DNA of 64,000 bases from Phialophora verrucosa (Eukaryota; Ascomycota; Eurotiomycetes; Chaetothyriales; Herpotrichiellaceae), in the NCBI GenBank assembly GCA_002099365.1, contig MSED01000015.1, positions 806,001 to 870,000 on the forward strand. The letters run 5' to 3'. Shown piece after piece: positions 10,449-20,924 of this stretch. The notes under the pieces were generated by a model that saw only the letters and a list, made by a program, of their open reading frames with translations, was not told the origin of the DNA and made no database searches. The position numbers and the translations under genes are program-made. Positions within the stretch are counted from its first letter, which is position 1, and each line of letters opens with the position of its first letter.

Positions 10449-11585
10449 ATGGCAGCCACCCAACACGTAGCTTTCATCACAGGAGGAGGTAATGCCTCAA
10501 CACACACCTACGCTTCCCATCTAACACTGCCATCTAGCGTCTGGCATGGGCCTTGCCGTGGTGGAAGACCTGGTCGCGAAGGGATGGAACATCACGATCT
10601 TCGACTTCGACCACGTCTCTGGCGCAATCGTCGCAGAAAGACTAGGACAACAAGTCTTCTTCCTCAAGGGCAATGCCACGAAGTATGAAGACCTCGGCGC
10701 AGCATTTGCAGAGACGTGGAAGAAATGGGGGAGCATTGATTTTGGTAAGTTACACGTCCAAGCTCATCTATCTGTGCAAAGTCTTTTGATCGAGAGGAGT
10801 GCCAGTCTAACCAGAGGACCTAAGTATTTGCCAATGCGGTAAGACGAACGGATCCCTCGACGGGGACCAGATCACTAAGCCCAAGCTCGTGCAGGGAATT
10901 GGCGAACGCAGCAAATTCTACGAGCCAAAGGAAGAACTTCCCGAAGGCTTTCCGCCCAAGCCCAGCACCCTGACTTTAGAGGTCAATCTCCTCGGCGTCG
11001 TGTACACGGCCTACCTCGCTTTGCATTTCTTCCGGAAGAACACGACGAAGAGCGGGAAGTTGGTCATGACGAGCAGTGCCTCAGCATTGTACCCGAGCGG
11101 TTCGTTGGCATTGTATGCCGCCGCGAAGCACGCGGTAGGTCCCCGCGGTCTATCCCAGGTCTCCTAAAGTCTAGCTAACTCCGTGGGACGAATTCTAGAT
11201 CGTCGGCCTTACTCGATCGATGGGTGCCGCTTTGGGCAGTGAACCTATCACTGTCAACTGCATCTGCCCCGGCCTGGTTCCTTCAGGCCTCTTGCCCGAA
11301 GCATTCACCAACGCACTGCAAGCGGACATGATAACGCCAACATCAACGATAGTCAAAGCAATCAACAATTTCCTGGCGGACACTTCTCTCACCGGCCAGG
11401 TAGCGGAATGTAGCGGCCAGGACGTTATCTACCGACCGTCTTACGAGCCTAAGAATGACGCAGCGAGGTATATGTTGGCGCTACAAGATGGGAAAGTGAC
11501 CGCAAAGTTTGATTTTGCAGAAATGGGGAGACATGCCAAGGCGAAGAAGGAGTTCTACGATAAGATGGAAGAGTCGGCGACATAA
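10449..11585 (+). CDS. Short-chain dehydrogenase/reductase, 15-PGDH-like, five exons
   Basis: Predicted NAD(P)-dependent oxidoreductase of the classical SDR family; substrate unknown. Exons 10449-10488, 10538-10744, 10825-10838, 10895-11134 and 11199-11585 encode 295 residues. Splicing restores every SDR hallmark: the cofactor loop TGGASGMG is assembled across intron 1, FANAG across introns 2 and 3, then the catalytic TSSASALYPSG serine region and YAAAK (Tyr/Lys), followed by the PG motif in CPGLVPSG. Exon 3 is only 14 nt; its neighbours have a weak AAG acceptor and a good GTAAGA donor. The C-terminus ends in a charged helix. The layout resembles fungal proteins annotated as 15-hydroxyprostaglandin-dehydrogenase-like. 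It is divergent from dbf2 but with no evident functional link. Confidence 0.85.
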
Positions 11586-11846
11586 CAGAGTTAGAAGTCT
11601 GAGGAGAAGACATCGTTCTAGAGGCCGCGGAGACTCGAGCCGTGATAATGATTCTTACTGCCCTCCATACCGACCTTCGACTTGTTGGCATCCATCGTCA
11701 TGCGCCATCAGCTGGACAGCAACACAAGGCAGTAGACCCATCGTTACCGCTTCGCATGTGCCTCAAGCGTAGCCATTCCTCAGGCCAGCCTAGAGTTAGA
11801 GTCATCCACGGCGTGGCCCCAAAGACACCATAGTCATGTACTCCAC

Positions 11847-12041
11847 CTATTTCCTAGCCCCAACCAGGGCATTCATAATCGCCTTGCCTTCGTCCACATC
11901 CTCCGGATTCCACACCTTCAGGCCATATGAGAGCATAAGATGATAGAAGGAAGTGAAACCAGCCTCCTTGGCCATTTTGTTTTGAGACATGGGTTGGTTG
12001 GCGGTATTGTTTCTCGACTGCGTGTTGCTGGATTGAGGCAT
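11847..12041 (-). CDS. Small hypothetical protein, 64 residues
   Basis: A short intact frame with ATG at 12041. The first 20 residues are Asn/Gln/Ser-rich. The remainder (MAKEAGFTSFYHLMLSYGLK and on) looks like a compact helical domain with a Trp-Asn-Pro turn and a short basic end. I have the impression that similar small proteins occur widely in ascomycetes, but I cannot name the family. There is no signal peptide or membrane helix. It lies convergent to the SDR gene, and to its right is the 3' end of the methylcitrate dehydratase gene. Confidence 0.55.
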   Translation of the reverse strand: MPQSSNTQSRNNTANQPMSQNKMAKEAGFTSFYHLMLSYGLKVWNPEDVDEGKAIMNALVGARK

Positions 12042-12502
12042 CTTGGGCAGTGGGAATTAGGGTGATGAGTGCGGTTCAATCGTTAGTGGGTAGATTGGGG
12101 GCGTGGGGCGAGTTGAAGCTGGGTGAAGAAAGGGAGGAAAGATTCGTGGAAAGGATTCAGGGCCGCTGGAAAGAAAGCCGCACCTCTCTACCGAGTATGT
12201 ATATACAAAGCGGTAGTGGGCCTATGCTTACTCAAGGAAGTTGCCCCGGTTAACCCATCATTGCTCAGGCAAACCGTTTTACGACTGTGCCCACTTAAGA
12301 GCCTTCAGAAGAAGACCTCACAGAGCTCAGAATCAGAAAGTATTGTCTTCGCGGTTGATTCTGCTGCCCAGGAAGGCCTCCAATTTAATCATATATGTCG
12401 AACAACCTCTTTCAACCTAGTTAACCGCAAGTGATCGACTGACGGCGCAGCCACTAACACGACTTTTAAGTAGGCATAACACTAGTAAAGCAGAGCGACA
12501 AT
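12042..12502. other. Intergenic
   Basis: About 460 bp upstream of the 64-residue gene and downstream of the methylcitrate dehydratase gene. Nothing specific seen. Confidence 0.5.
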
Positions 12503-14161
12503 CTACCAATTCATCTTGTCCTTCACGTAAAGATCCATGTACTTGTCAACTTCCAGAGCATCCAACTTGGAAGCATCTGTTCCCAACTCGACGAACTGCT
12601 TGATCTCCGCATCGTTGAAGTGGTGGCTCAGATGTCTCTTGTATTTGGCGAGGATTTCGGGCTTGGCCTCGTCTCTTCTCAGGCGGTGACCGAGCGGTGC
12701 CTCCACAACCACTTCATCCAGCACGGTGCCATCGTTCAAGGTCACTGTTAGAGCATTCGAGATGGTTCTTAGGGCGGGGTCATGGTAATCCTTGGTGAAC
12801 TGAGGATCCTCAACACACTTGATCCTCTTCCGCAAGTCTTCAAGCAGAGGAGAGGTGGCGGCCTCACTGCCATCAAGATAGTCAGTGGCTTCCAAACGGT
12901 TGAAACACAGCATTGTAGCAACCATGTACTGAACACAGTGATCTCGGTCAGCAAAATTGTCCATGGCTTTGAATTGCTTGTCGATGATCCGAATGCAAGC
13001 TTCATGCGTCCGGTTCGTGATCTCCTTGATATCCTTGGCCGACTTGCCCATGTCCGCGAGGATCTTGTAAACTTTCTGAGCGGCCTCAACGGCAGTCTGC
13101 GAGTGGAACTCAGCAGGGTATGAGACCTTGAACAGGACGTTCTCCATAACATATTCGCCGTATGGTCGCTGGAACTCGAATTTCTTGCCCTTGAAGAGGA
13201 CGTCGTAAAAGCCCCAGACCGGAGCAGAGAGAACAGTCGGGATTCCGGCTTGGCCCTGCTGGACCTTGAAAGCGAGGTTCACAGCTCTTTGGCATGCGTC
13301 TCCAGCGGCCCATGACTTGCGAGACATGGTGTTGGGTGAATGTCGGTACGTCCGCAAGCTCTGGCCATCGACAAATGCCTGAGAAACAGCGGCAGCGGTC
13401 TGGCCCTCGTCGAGACCCAGCATTTTGCTGACGACTGCGGCGGAAGCGACTTTGACGAGAAGGACGTGATCCAAGCCGACTCGGTTGAACGAGTTCTCAA
13501 GCGCCAAGCAGCCTTGGATCTCATGGGCTTTGATCATGGCCTCCAGAACGTCTCGGACTGTGGGAATCTTGCCGCCAGCCACATTACCGCCGGCTCTGTT
13601 CGTCCGTGCGATCCAGTCTGCAACGGCAAGAATAGCACCAAGGTTGTCTGAAGGATGGCCCCATTCGGCAGCCAGCCAGCAATCATTGTAGTCCAACCAT
13701 CTGATCATAGCTCCAATATTGAAAGCACCGTTGACAGGGTCCAATGCGAATGGAGTGCCTGGGACCCGGGTGCCACTGGGGACACTTGCGCCGGGGACAA
13801 GCGGACCGAGGATAGCTGTGCATTGTGGGAAGCGTAGAGCCTCCAGTCCACAGCCGATGGTATCGAGGAGGATGTAGCGGGAGGTATCGAGGGCGAGGTC
13901 CGAGTTGATCTTGTAGTTGTGGACGTACGAGGCAATATCGAGGATCTCAGGGTCGTACGCCTGAGCACCGGCCTTTGAGGGTTGCGAGGAGGCCATCTTT
14001 CTAGAGGTCGAGAAGGAAGCAGCCAGCGCTGGCGCAGGCCGGGTGACTCTGAAGCTGGACGTCGTCGAGCGGATTGCTGAGGACGGTTGCACTCGTCCAG
14101 CCAAGGCACCTGCAGCTAATCTTCGCACTGGGACTCTTTTGAAGGCACAAGACACCAGCAT
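12503..14161 (-). CDS. PDH1: 2-methylcitrate dehydratase, mitochondrial (MmgE/PrpD family)
   Basis: Dehydrates 2-methylcitrate to 2-methyl-cis-aconitate in the methylcitrate cycle, which removes propionyl-CoA; expected in the mitochondrial matrix. A single exon encodes 552 residues from the ATG at 14161. The open frame continues upstream but with no other ATG before about 14242. The N-terminus (MLVSCAFKRVPVRRLAAGAL and on to about residue 50) is basic and lacks acids, like a matrix-targeting presequence. The PrpD body follows with YDPEILDIASYVHNY, the helix-rich LDTIGCGLEAL, the conserved NGAFNIGAMIRWLDYND and EWGHPSDNLGAI segments, the KSWAAGDA region and a C-terminal small domain. Length and order agree with fungal PrpD. 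It is divergent from the GH3 gene. Confidence 0.95.
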   Translation of the reverse strand: MLVSCAFKRVPVRRLAAGALAGRVQPSSAIRSTTSSFRVTRPAPALAASFSTSRKMASSQPSKAGAQAYDPEILDIASYVHNYKINSDLALDTSRYILLDTIGCGLEALRFPQCTAILGPLVPGASVPSGTRVPGTPFALDPVNGAFNIGAMIRWLDYNDCWLAAEWGHPSDNLGAILAVADWIARTNRAGGNVAGGKIPTVRDVLEAMIKAHEIQGCLALENSFNRVGLDHVLLVKVASAAVVSKMLGLDEGQTAAAVSQAFVDGQSLRTYRHSPNTMSRKSWAAGDACQRAVNLAFKVQQGQAGIPTVLSAPVWGFYDVLFKGKKFEFQRPYGEYVMENVLFKVSYPAEFHSQTAVEAAQKVYKILADMGKSAKDIKEITNRTHEACIRIIDKQFKAMDNFADRDHCVQYMVATMLCFNRLEATDYLDGSEAATSPLLEDLRKRIKCVEDPQFTKDYHDPALRTISNALTVTLNDGTVLDEVVVEAPLGHRLRRDEAKPEILAKYKRHLSHHFNDAEIKQFVELGTDASKLDALEVDKYMDLYVKDKMNW

Positions 14162-14728
14162 GATGCGGTCAAATGCAAGTTTGGAGAGGGTGGGGTGAAA
14201 GTTGCAAAATCGATGTCGAGACGAGGAGCCAGTGGGCAGCACCGCTCACTTGACACTAGACCTGTGTTCCTGATCTGGTCACTTGCTCACCGACTGTACG
14301 GGTGAAGCAAAGAAAGAGCAGCGAGAAGGGCCAAGGAAGGAGTGAAGAGAGGGCAAGCTCGACGGGGATCAGTGGGCTCAAATAAAATAAATGCCCGACA
14401 GTTCACGTCTCCTGCAACAACAACGGACAACTACAACGGAATCGATCTACTCAGTATCTTATTTTACATCACCCTCACGTCAACGCCTCCCTCGCCTCGC
14501 CATCAGCGAAATTGCTATCGACCTATCGCTGCTCACTTTCCCCCAACACCACCCTGCAGCAACACACCACAGCTTCCTACACGCCGATTGAGCTCCGACT
14601 ACCTCGGCCATTGCCGGTAGTCGCTCAGTGGCCCCTTCATTGGCTAGTGAGCTTCGAGCAAAGCTTTGACCTTAGGGCTGTTTAGCCACTTTCTGGTCGC
14701 TGGGGACAAGCAGGAACTAGAACCCAAG
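14162..14728. other. Shared divergent promoter, methylcitrate dehydratase / GH3
   Basis: About 570 bp between divergent start codons, with C/T- and C/A-rich stretches (14440-14600) typical of fungal promoters and leaders. No defined operator seen. Confidence 0.5.
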
Positions 14729-17590
14729 ATGCCCTCCCAGCAGGCCCGCTATCAGCCGCTGGAGAGCCCTGCAGAAGAAGGCGACTTTTCCGATGACCAC
14801 CTAGCCTCGACCACACACCACCCCTTGGCCCTCCGCTCCGGTCCACTGGCCGGCGGTGCCGCTTCCTCAAGCGAAGTCGCTCTGCTCCGGTCCTCCGCCG
14901 CGCCAAAACGAAATTATTCCGATGCCGTTGCCAGCCGCGTCTTCGTCGGCCGCAAACTCACAAAATCTCACATTGCCTTCTCTATCCTCATCTTAGCAGT
15001 CTTCGTCTCCCTCATTGGCGGAGGAGGTTATTGGGTCTATAACACAGGTCTGATCAATGGTCAGTCTCCGCCATGGTATCCCGCGCCACGAGGCGGGACA
15101 TTGCCATCATGGCAGGACAGCTACGACAAGGCCGCGAAGCTGGTTGAGCGCATGAGCCTTGTTGAGAAGGTCAACATCACGACGGGCACAGGTTGGGCTA
15201 TGGACTTGTGTGTCGGCAATACTGCTCCTGCTGTTGACGTCGGCTTCCCTGGACTATGTCTCCAAGACGGTCCCCTAGGGATACGGTTTGCAGACCATGC
15301 CACCTCATTGCCTGCCGGTATTACTGTCGGCGCAAGCTGGAACCGTGACCTGATGCGCAAACGTGGTGCTGCTCATGCACGTCAGGCTAGGCTCAAGGGC
15401 GTCAATGTTCTTCTCGGCCCAGCAATGGGTCCACTGGGCCGAAACCCGGCCGGTGGCCGAGTCTGGGAAGGCTTCGGCAGTGATCCTGTTCTGCAAGGCA
15501 TTGCTGCATACGAGACCATCCAAGGCATTCAATCGGAAGGCATCATCGCAACAGCAAAACACTTCATCGGCAATGAGCAGGAGCATTTCCGACGTGGTCT
15601 CGAATGGGGTCTTCCTGAGGCTCTGTCTTCCAATATTGACGACCGGACTCTGCATGAGATATATGCGTGGCCGTTTTCCGAGAGCGTGAGAGCTGGTGTG
15701 GCCAGCGTCATGTGTTCCTACCAGATGGTCAATAATTCGTATGCTTGTCAAAACAGCAAACTGATGAATGGCATCCTCAAGGATGAACTCGGTTTTCAGG
15801 GCTTTATCCAATCTGATTGGTTAGCACAACGGAGCGGCGTCGCCAGTGCCCTTGCAGGCCTCGACATGTCTATGCCTGGAGACGGTCTATACTGGCAAGA
15901 CGGCCGGTCTCTATTCGGTGAGCAACTCTCAATCGCAGTCCTCAATCGCTCCCTTCCCATGACAAGGCTTAATGATATGGCGACACGGGTTGTGGCTGCC
16001 TGGTATCAGCTGGGACAGGACTCTTGGGCTGATGAAGGGCCAAACTTCTCCTCCTGGACAAACGACGAGTATGGCTATTTGCATGCCGGAAGCAGTAGCA
16101 GGCAAGACAAGGTCATTGTGAACAAGTTCGTCGAAGCCGAAACCGACGAGAGTCGACAACTCGCCCGGCAAGTGGCTATCGAGGGCACCGTCCTGCTGAA
16201 GAATGACGACTCAATTCTACCACTGAGTCCCAGTCTATACGGGCTGGGTTCCCGCACTCGCAAGAGAGTCGCTATCATCGGGGAAGACGCTGGCCCAGGA
16301 AAAGGTCCCAACTACTGTGAAGACCGGGCCTGCAATCAGGGTATTCTCGCTGTTGGCTGGGGTTCTGGTGCAACAGACTTCACCTACCTGGTCGATCCCC
16401 TTACCGCATTGAACTCGGGCTTTGACACGTCTGCGGTCGAGATAACCAGTTCTCTCACCAACAGTGTATCGTCCAGGTTGAAAAAGACGCTAAACGACCA
16501 GGACTTGTGTCTTGTCTTTGGCAACGCAGATTCTGGAGAAGGCCACAAGATATGGGCCACACAACGCGCCGACAGGAATGACCTGGAGATCCAGAAAGGG
16601 GGTGCTCGATTGATCCGCACCGTCGCGGAGGAATGTGGCGGTCCGGTTGTGGTCATTATCCACTCTGTTGGCCCTGTCATTGTCGAGGACTTTGCGGAAC
16701 TACCGTCTGTCAAGGCCATTGTTTTTGCCAACCTTCCCGGGCAGGAAAGCGGAAACGCCCTTGCCGATGTCCTCTTCGGTCGAGCTGATGCTTCTGGGAG
16801 ACTCCCATACACTGTTGGCAGGAGTCTTGCGGACTATGGCCCTGGAGCTCCAGTTCTTTACTATCCCAACTCGATCATTCCACAAGTGGACTTTAAGGAA
16901 GGACTTTTCATCGATTATCGACATTTTGACAGAGCCGGCATCGAACCTCGTTATCCCTTCGGCCACGGATTATCCTTCACCACTTTCGACTTCTCAGAAT
17001 TGATCATCACAAGCCTGAAACCAAAATCCCCGCTACCTGCGGCGAGGCCTCCGTCAATAAACCCACCCAGGCTGGACGAAAAAGTCCCCTCCATTGACAG
17101 TGCGCTCCTGCCAACGGGCTTCACCAAACTTCGGAAGTTCGTGTATCCGTACATCTCTAGCAGGGACAAGGTCAAGACAGGTGATTATCCCTATCCTGAC
17201 GGATACGACGTTGTCCGAGAGCCTAGTCCGGCTGGAGGCGGTGAGGGCGGGAACCCAGCCTTGTTCGAAGAGTATGTCAATGTGCAGTTGCGTGTCACCA
17301 ATACTGGACCCCGGAAAGGCAAGACCGTCGTCCAATTGTATGTCCAATTTCCTCTTTCAATCAAGGAGCCTTCGACCGGTGAGATCATCAACACACCGGT
17401 GAGAGTGCTGCGCAATTTCACAAAGATTGAGCTTGAAGCAGGCTCAACCCAGGTAGTCACTCTCGGTTTGACCAGAAAAGATCTGAGTTACTGGTCCGTG
17501 GTTCAACAAAACTGGGTGATGCCAGACGGACCGTTTACCTTGGCGGTCGGCAAGAGCTCTAGGGATTTGGTTCTGCAAGGAACGTATTGA
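14729..17590 (+). CDS. Membrane-anchored GH3 beta-glucosidase (BglE-like)
   Basis: Predicted type II membrane glycoside hydrolase that splits terminal beta-D-glucosyl residues from cellobiose or related glucosides on the outer face of the cell. One exon gives 953 residues from the ATG at 14729 (upstream in-frame codons lack an ATG). There is an 80-residue cytosolic Ser-rich tail, then a transmembrane segment at about 81-105 (AFSILILAVFVSLIGGGG). Next is the GH3 N-terminal barrel with LCLQDGPLGIR, GRNPAGGRVWEGFG, AKHFIGNEQE and the nucleophile Asp363 in QSDW. The GH3 C-terminal domain contains GTVLLKND and PYTVGRSL. A fibronectin-III-like C-terminal domain follows. An insert rich in Pro and Ser lies before the FnIII part (about 770-860). 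The layout resembles Aspergillus BglE-type enzymes. Confidence 0.93.
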   Translation: MPSQQARYQPLESPAEEGDFSDDHLASTTHHPLALRSGPLAGGAASSSEVALLRSSAAPKRNYSDAVASRVFVGRKLTKSHIAFSILILAVFVSLIGGGGYWVYNTGLINGQSPPWYPAPRGGTLPSWQDSYDKAAKLVERMSLVEKVNITTGTGWAMDLCVGNTAPAVDVGFPGLCLQDGPLGIRFADHATSLPAGITVGASWNRDLMRKRGAAHARQARLKGVNVLLGPAMGPLGRNPAGGRVWEGFGSDPVLQGIAAYETIQGIQSEGIIATAKHFIGNEQEHFRRGLEWGLPEALSSNIDDRTLHEIYAWPFSESVRAGVASVMCSYQMVNNSYACQNSKLMNGILKDELGFQGFIQSDWLAQRSGVASALAGLDMSMPGDGLYWQDGRSLFGEQLSIAVLNRSLPMTRLNDMATRVVAAWYQLGQDSWADEGPNFSSWTNDEYGYLHAGSSSRQDKVIVNKFVEAETDESRQLARQVAIEGTVLLKNDDSILPLSPSLYGLGSRTRKRVAIIGEDAGPGKGPNYCEDRACNQGILAVGWGSGATDFTYLVDPLTALNSGFDTSAVEITSSLTNSVSSRLKKTLNDQDLCLVFGNADSGEGHKIWATQRADRNDLEIQKGGARLIRTVAEECGGPVVVIIHSVGPVIVEDFAELPSVKAIVFANLPGQESGNALADVLFGRADASGRLPYTVGRSLADYGPGAPVLYYPNSIIPQVDFKEGLFIDYRHFDRAGIEPRYPFGHGLSFTTFDFSELIITSLKPKSPLPAARPPSINPPRLDEKVPSIDSALLPTGFTKLRKFVYPYISSRDKVKTGDYPYPDGYDVVREPSPAGGGEGGNPALFEEYVNVQLRVTNTGPRKGKTVVQLYVQFPLSIKEPSTGEIINTPVRVLRNFTKIELEAGSTQVVTLGLTRKDLSYWSVVQQNWVMPDGPFTLAVGKSSRDLVLQGTY

Positions 17591-18335
17591 TCGGTTCCGC
17601 AGGAGCTTCGAGTCAGGCATAGCGGGTCAGCGGCGATGCCAGGATTACGTGACGGAAGTGTAAGTACGAATTTAGCCAATGCTTGATGGTCCTCACTCCG
17701 TGGAGTCTCCAAAGCGAGCGCGGCGTGGCCTAACCTGTTGATATACGGGTCGATGGGTCTGGGGGAGCAGCCCATTCCTCCGCACAACCTCGGACGAATT
17801 CATGCTCAGGAGTCCAAACGAATACGCATACTTCAACCGAGGACAGCAGCCGCCACCTCGTTCCCCGCAATCCCCCCACCGTGCCACCAAACGAGGAGTA
17901 TCTCGTGATTTTGTCTGGAGAACTATATCAGCTTCTAGAGAGGCTCAGCAGTGGTTATACGGTTGAGCCGAGTCTGTCAATTGGCCACTGGAGCGAGTCG
18001 ATCACTTCTTGAGCCGAGGGTTTGTGGTGACACTAGACAAACTGTGTGGGCTAGAGTCATGCATCTGTGAATCACTACAGGGTTCCATCCATAGCCGTTA
18101 TAGTAGTGTGAGTCTCGTATCACTTCTCGATCATCCCTCAGTCGGGTTTACCTTTGACTATAAATACTCCTAACACGCCAGCTTCCTAGCTGCGAGTGTC
18201 TCCCGGTCCAACTCTGCTCAACCGCGACCAGTCGTAGAGCTCATTCACCACGTCCTCCTTCACCCCTCGTCCATACCTTATCTCGTCCTCATCGTTTGCT
18301 CATTCTACTTTACCGGTCTGTCATTAGCATACAAG
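17591..18335. other. Intergenic upstream of the monooxygenase
   Basis: About 745 bp between the GH3 stop and the monooxygenase start. It holds the TATA box listed separately and a C/T-rich leader (18230-18310). No further gene seen. Confidence 0.5.
18159..18166 (+). promoter_or_regulatory. TATA box of the Baeyer-Villiger monooxygenase gene
   Basis: TATAAATA about 170 bp before the ATG at 18336, followed by a pyrimidine-rich leader. Its position suits a core promoter; no transcript evidence was available. Confidence 0.5.
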
Positions 18336-20924
18336 ATGGCTCCCGATATCAATTCAATGGCCAATTGGTCAACTGATGGCTATACTACGAACGGTGTGCC
18401 TCGAGAAGAATATGAAATCCCCGGTGAGACCCTCTCCCTTCCTTTTGGCCATGTTGGGACTGGCAAGTGGCCTTTTTTCTCGCTGGAAAGAACAAATATC
18501 ACTGCCTGGTCAGGGCTTCGTCTTTGCAACAACAACTCCTCTTGCCTCGCGGTGTGGACGAGCTCTGCTGCAGGTTCTTCGGCGAGCTCCAGGTTGCCTC
18601 TGCTAGAATTGCAGCCTTGATATGAATCAAGCTGGTTCCGCCCTTCGTTTCCCGTCAGGGCAACCTCAATTGCTCCACGAAACATTTTTGGCCAGCAAGC
18701 CTGCAAGGCTTATTGTTGTTGAAAAAGTGCGCTGACACGAGATGGATCAGATATCGTACTGCACGGCCCGTACACGCGCAAGATTCGTGTTCTCTCAATC
18801 GGCGCGGGGGTCACCGGAATCATGAACGCTTATCACATCCAGAAGATGCTGGAGAATGTGGAGCATGTGATCTACGAAAAGAATGCCGATATTGGAGGCA
18901 CTTGGTTGGAAAACAGATATCCAGGTGAGTCGATGGATTTAATATTCCGTTGCTAGATTGCGGAAACAATCAGGCCGGACATTCTGACACTGCTAACACC
19001 TGTGACATAGGCTGCGCTTGTGATATCCCCAGTCACGCATACACCTATCCTTTCGCACTGAACGTGGGTCATACCTTCTTCTCGAATTTGTTCTTGTGCG
19101 GACTAGACTCACATGTTGCTTCCTATAGCCCGACTGGCCTCGATTTTTCTCATACTCTCCAGATATCTGGAAGTATCTTGACAAGGTCTGCGAAGTATGG
19201 GGCCTGAGAAAGTACATGACCTTCAACACCGAGGTCGTCGGCTGCTACTGGCAGCAAGAGACCGGAGAATGGCTGGTCAAACTGAAGCAGACAAACCCTG
19301 ATGGAACTAGTCGTCTTTTCGAGGACCGATGCCATGTGCTCCTCCATGGAACAGGTATCTTGAACAATTTCAAATGGCCCAACATCGAGGGCATGGAGAA
19401 GTTCAAAGGCAAAATCATGCATACGGCACGATGGCCCAAGGATTACCAGGCTGAGCAGTGGAAGAAAGATCGTGTTGCCGTCATTGGATCAGGGGTTTGT
19501 GTTCTCCCCACCTCTCCTTGGGGCGTACTAATGGCATCGATATGCAGGCTTCCAGCATTCAAACGGTGCCTACTATGCAACCACACGCGAAGCACCTCGA
19601 CGTATTTGTGAGGACAGGCAAGTCCCTCTGACACCGCCAGAAAAGAGCTTCCTCCTTGATGGGCGAAGCTATCAGCTGTGTCGAGCCCGCTAACGCATAT
19701 ACCTCTTTCAGGTGTCTGGTTCGTCCAAATTGCGAACAACTTCGGCGCCAACCACGAATATACGGACGAGCAGAAACAAGAATTCCGCGACCCCTACAAG
19801 CTCGTCGAGCATGCCAAATCTATCGAGGACCAGGTGAACGGGCTGTGGGGTTCCTTCTACAAAAACTCAAAAGCCCAGGCAGAGGGACAGGTCGCGCTGA
19901 AGGCTCGTATGGCTGAGATGATCAAGGACGAGAGGCTGTTGAAAGGATTTACCCCAAAGTTCGGCATTGGATGTCGAAGAATCACCCCTGGAGATCCGTA
20001 TATTGAGTGGGCTTCCAAAGTGTCTTTCCGTTTCGGCTGCATCTGACAAGTGACGCAGAGCGATTCAAAAACCCAACGTCGACGTCCACTTCACGCCTGT
20101 GGTGAAGATTGACGAGACAGGTGTTATCGGCGAAGATGGCATCCACCGCGAAGTCGACACGATCGTATGCGCCACGGGCTTTGATGTTTCTTATCGCCCT
20201 CGCTTCCCTATCGTGGGTCAGAATGGCGTCGAGCTGGCCGACAAGTGGAAGGTGTGCCCCGAAGGCTATCTTGGCCTTGGGATCCCCGACTTTCCTAATT
20301 TCCTGACCTTCATCGGGCCAAATTGGCCGGTGGAGAACGGCAGCGTTATGGGGCCCTTGACATATGTGTCGTACTATGCGATGCAAATGATCAAGAAAAT
20401 CCAGAGCGAATATGTCGCGAGCATTGCGCCAAAGCAGGATGTGACGGACGCGTTCAATGAACATTGCCAGGAGTGGATTAAGCACACGGTTTGGGTGGAG
20501 GATTGTCGGTCGTGGTAAGCAAAGACTTGATTCGAGGAAACGTTTAACGGAGGACTAACTAGATATCCCCTGCAGGTACAAGAACAACGAAACGGGCCGA
20601 GTCAATGCCGTCTGGCCCGGCTCATCACTGCACTATATCGAGGCCATCAAAGTCCCGCGCTGGGAAGATTACGACATCGAATATCTTGGTCCTGGGAAGA
20701 AGAACATGTGGGCATTCCTCGGCATGGGCGCGGTGAAGGCTCTTGTGAACAAGGAGGATGTCTCACCGTATCTGAATGCGGAAGCCATTGACCCGGAGTG
20801 GATGAAAGCTATGAATATTAATGCAGACAAGCTGCACGAGACGAAGATGAAGGACTTGCAAGAGAAGCATGAAGAACAAAAAGAGAAGAGCAGAGAGAAC
20901 GTCGAGAAAACAGCTGTTTCATGA
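18336..20924 (+). CDS. Type I Baeyer-Villiger monooxygenase, eight exons
   Basis: FAD- and NADPH-dependent enzyme that inserts oxygen next to a ketone carbonyl to give an ester or lactone; substrate unknown. Exons: 18336-18423, 18751-18924, 19011-19063, 19129-19494, 19548-19617, 19712-20006, 20059-20514 and 20576-20924, total 616 residues. Splicing gives the FAD Rossmann motif GAGVTG (47-52), then DIGGTWLENRYPG, and the Baeyer-Villiger fingerprint FKGKIMHTARWP (197-208). The second nucleotide-binding motif is GSGASS (225-230), completed across intron 4. ATG (CATGF) follows further on. The C-terminal 40 residues are highly charged and probably coiled. Intron 1 is long (327 bp). Intron 5 (19618-19711) starts with GCAAGT, so it is a probable GC-AG intron. 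The gene stands alone, without obvious secondary-metabolism partners. Confidence 0.93.

Noticed and set aside
10825..10894. Apparent frameshift in the SDR at the NAG motif, from the frame GKTNGSLDGDQITKPK
   Set aside because: A 56-bp intron with a GTAAGA donor and GTGCAG acceptor rebuilds FANAGIGERSKFYE in frame, so no frameshift is needed.
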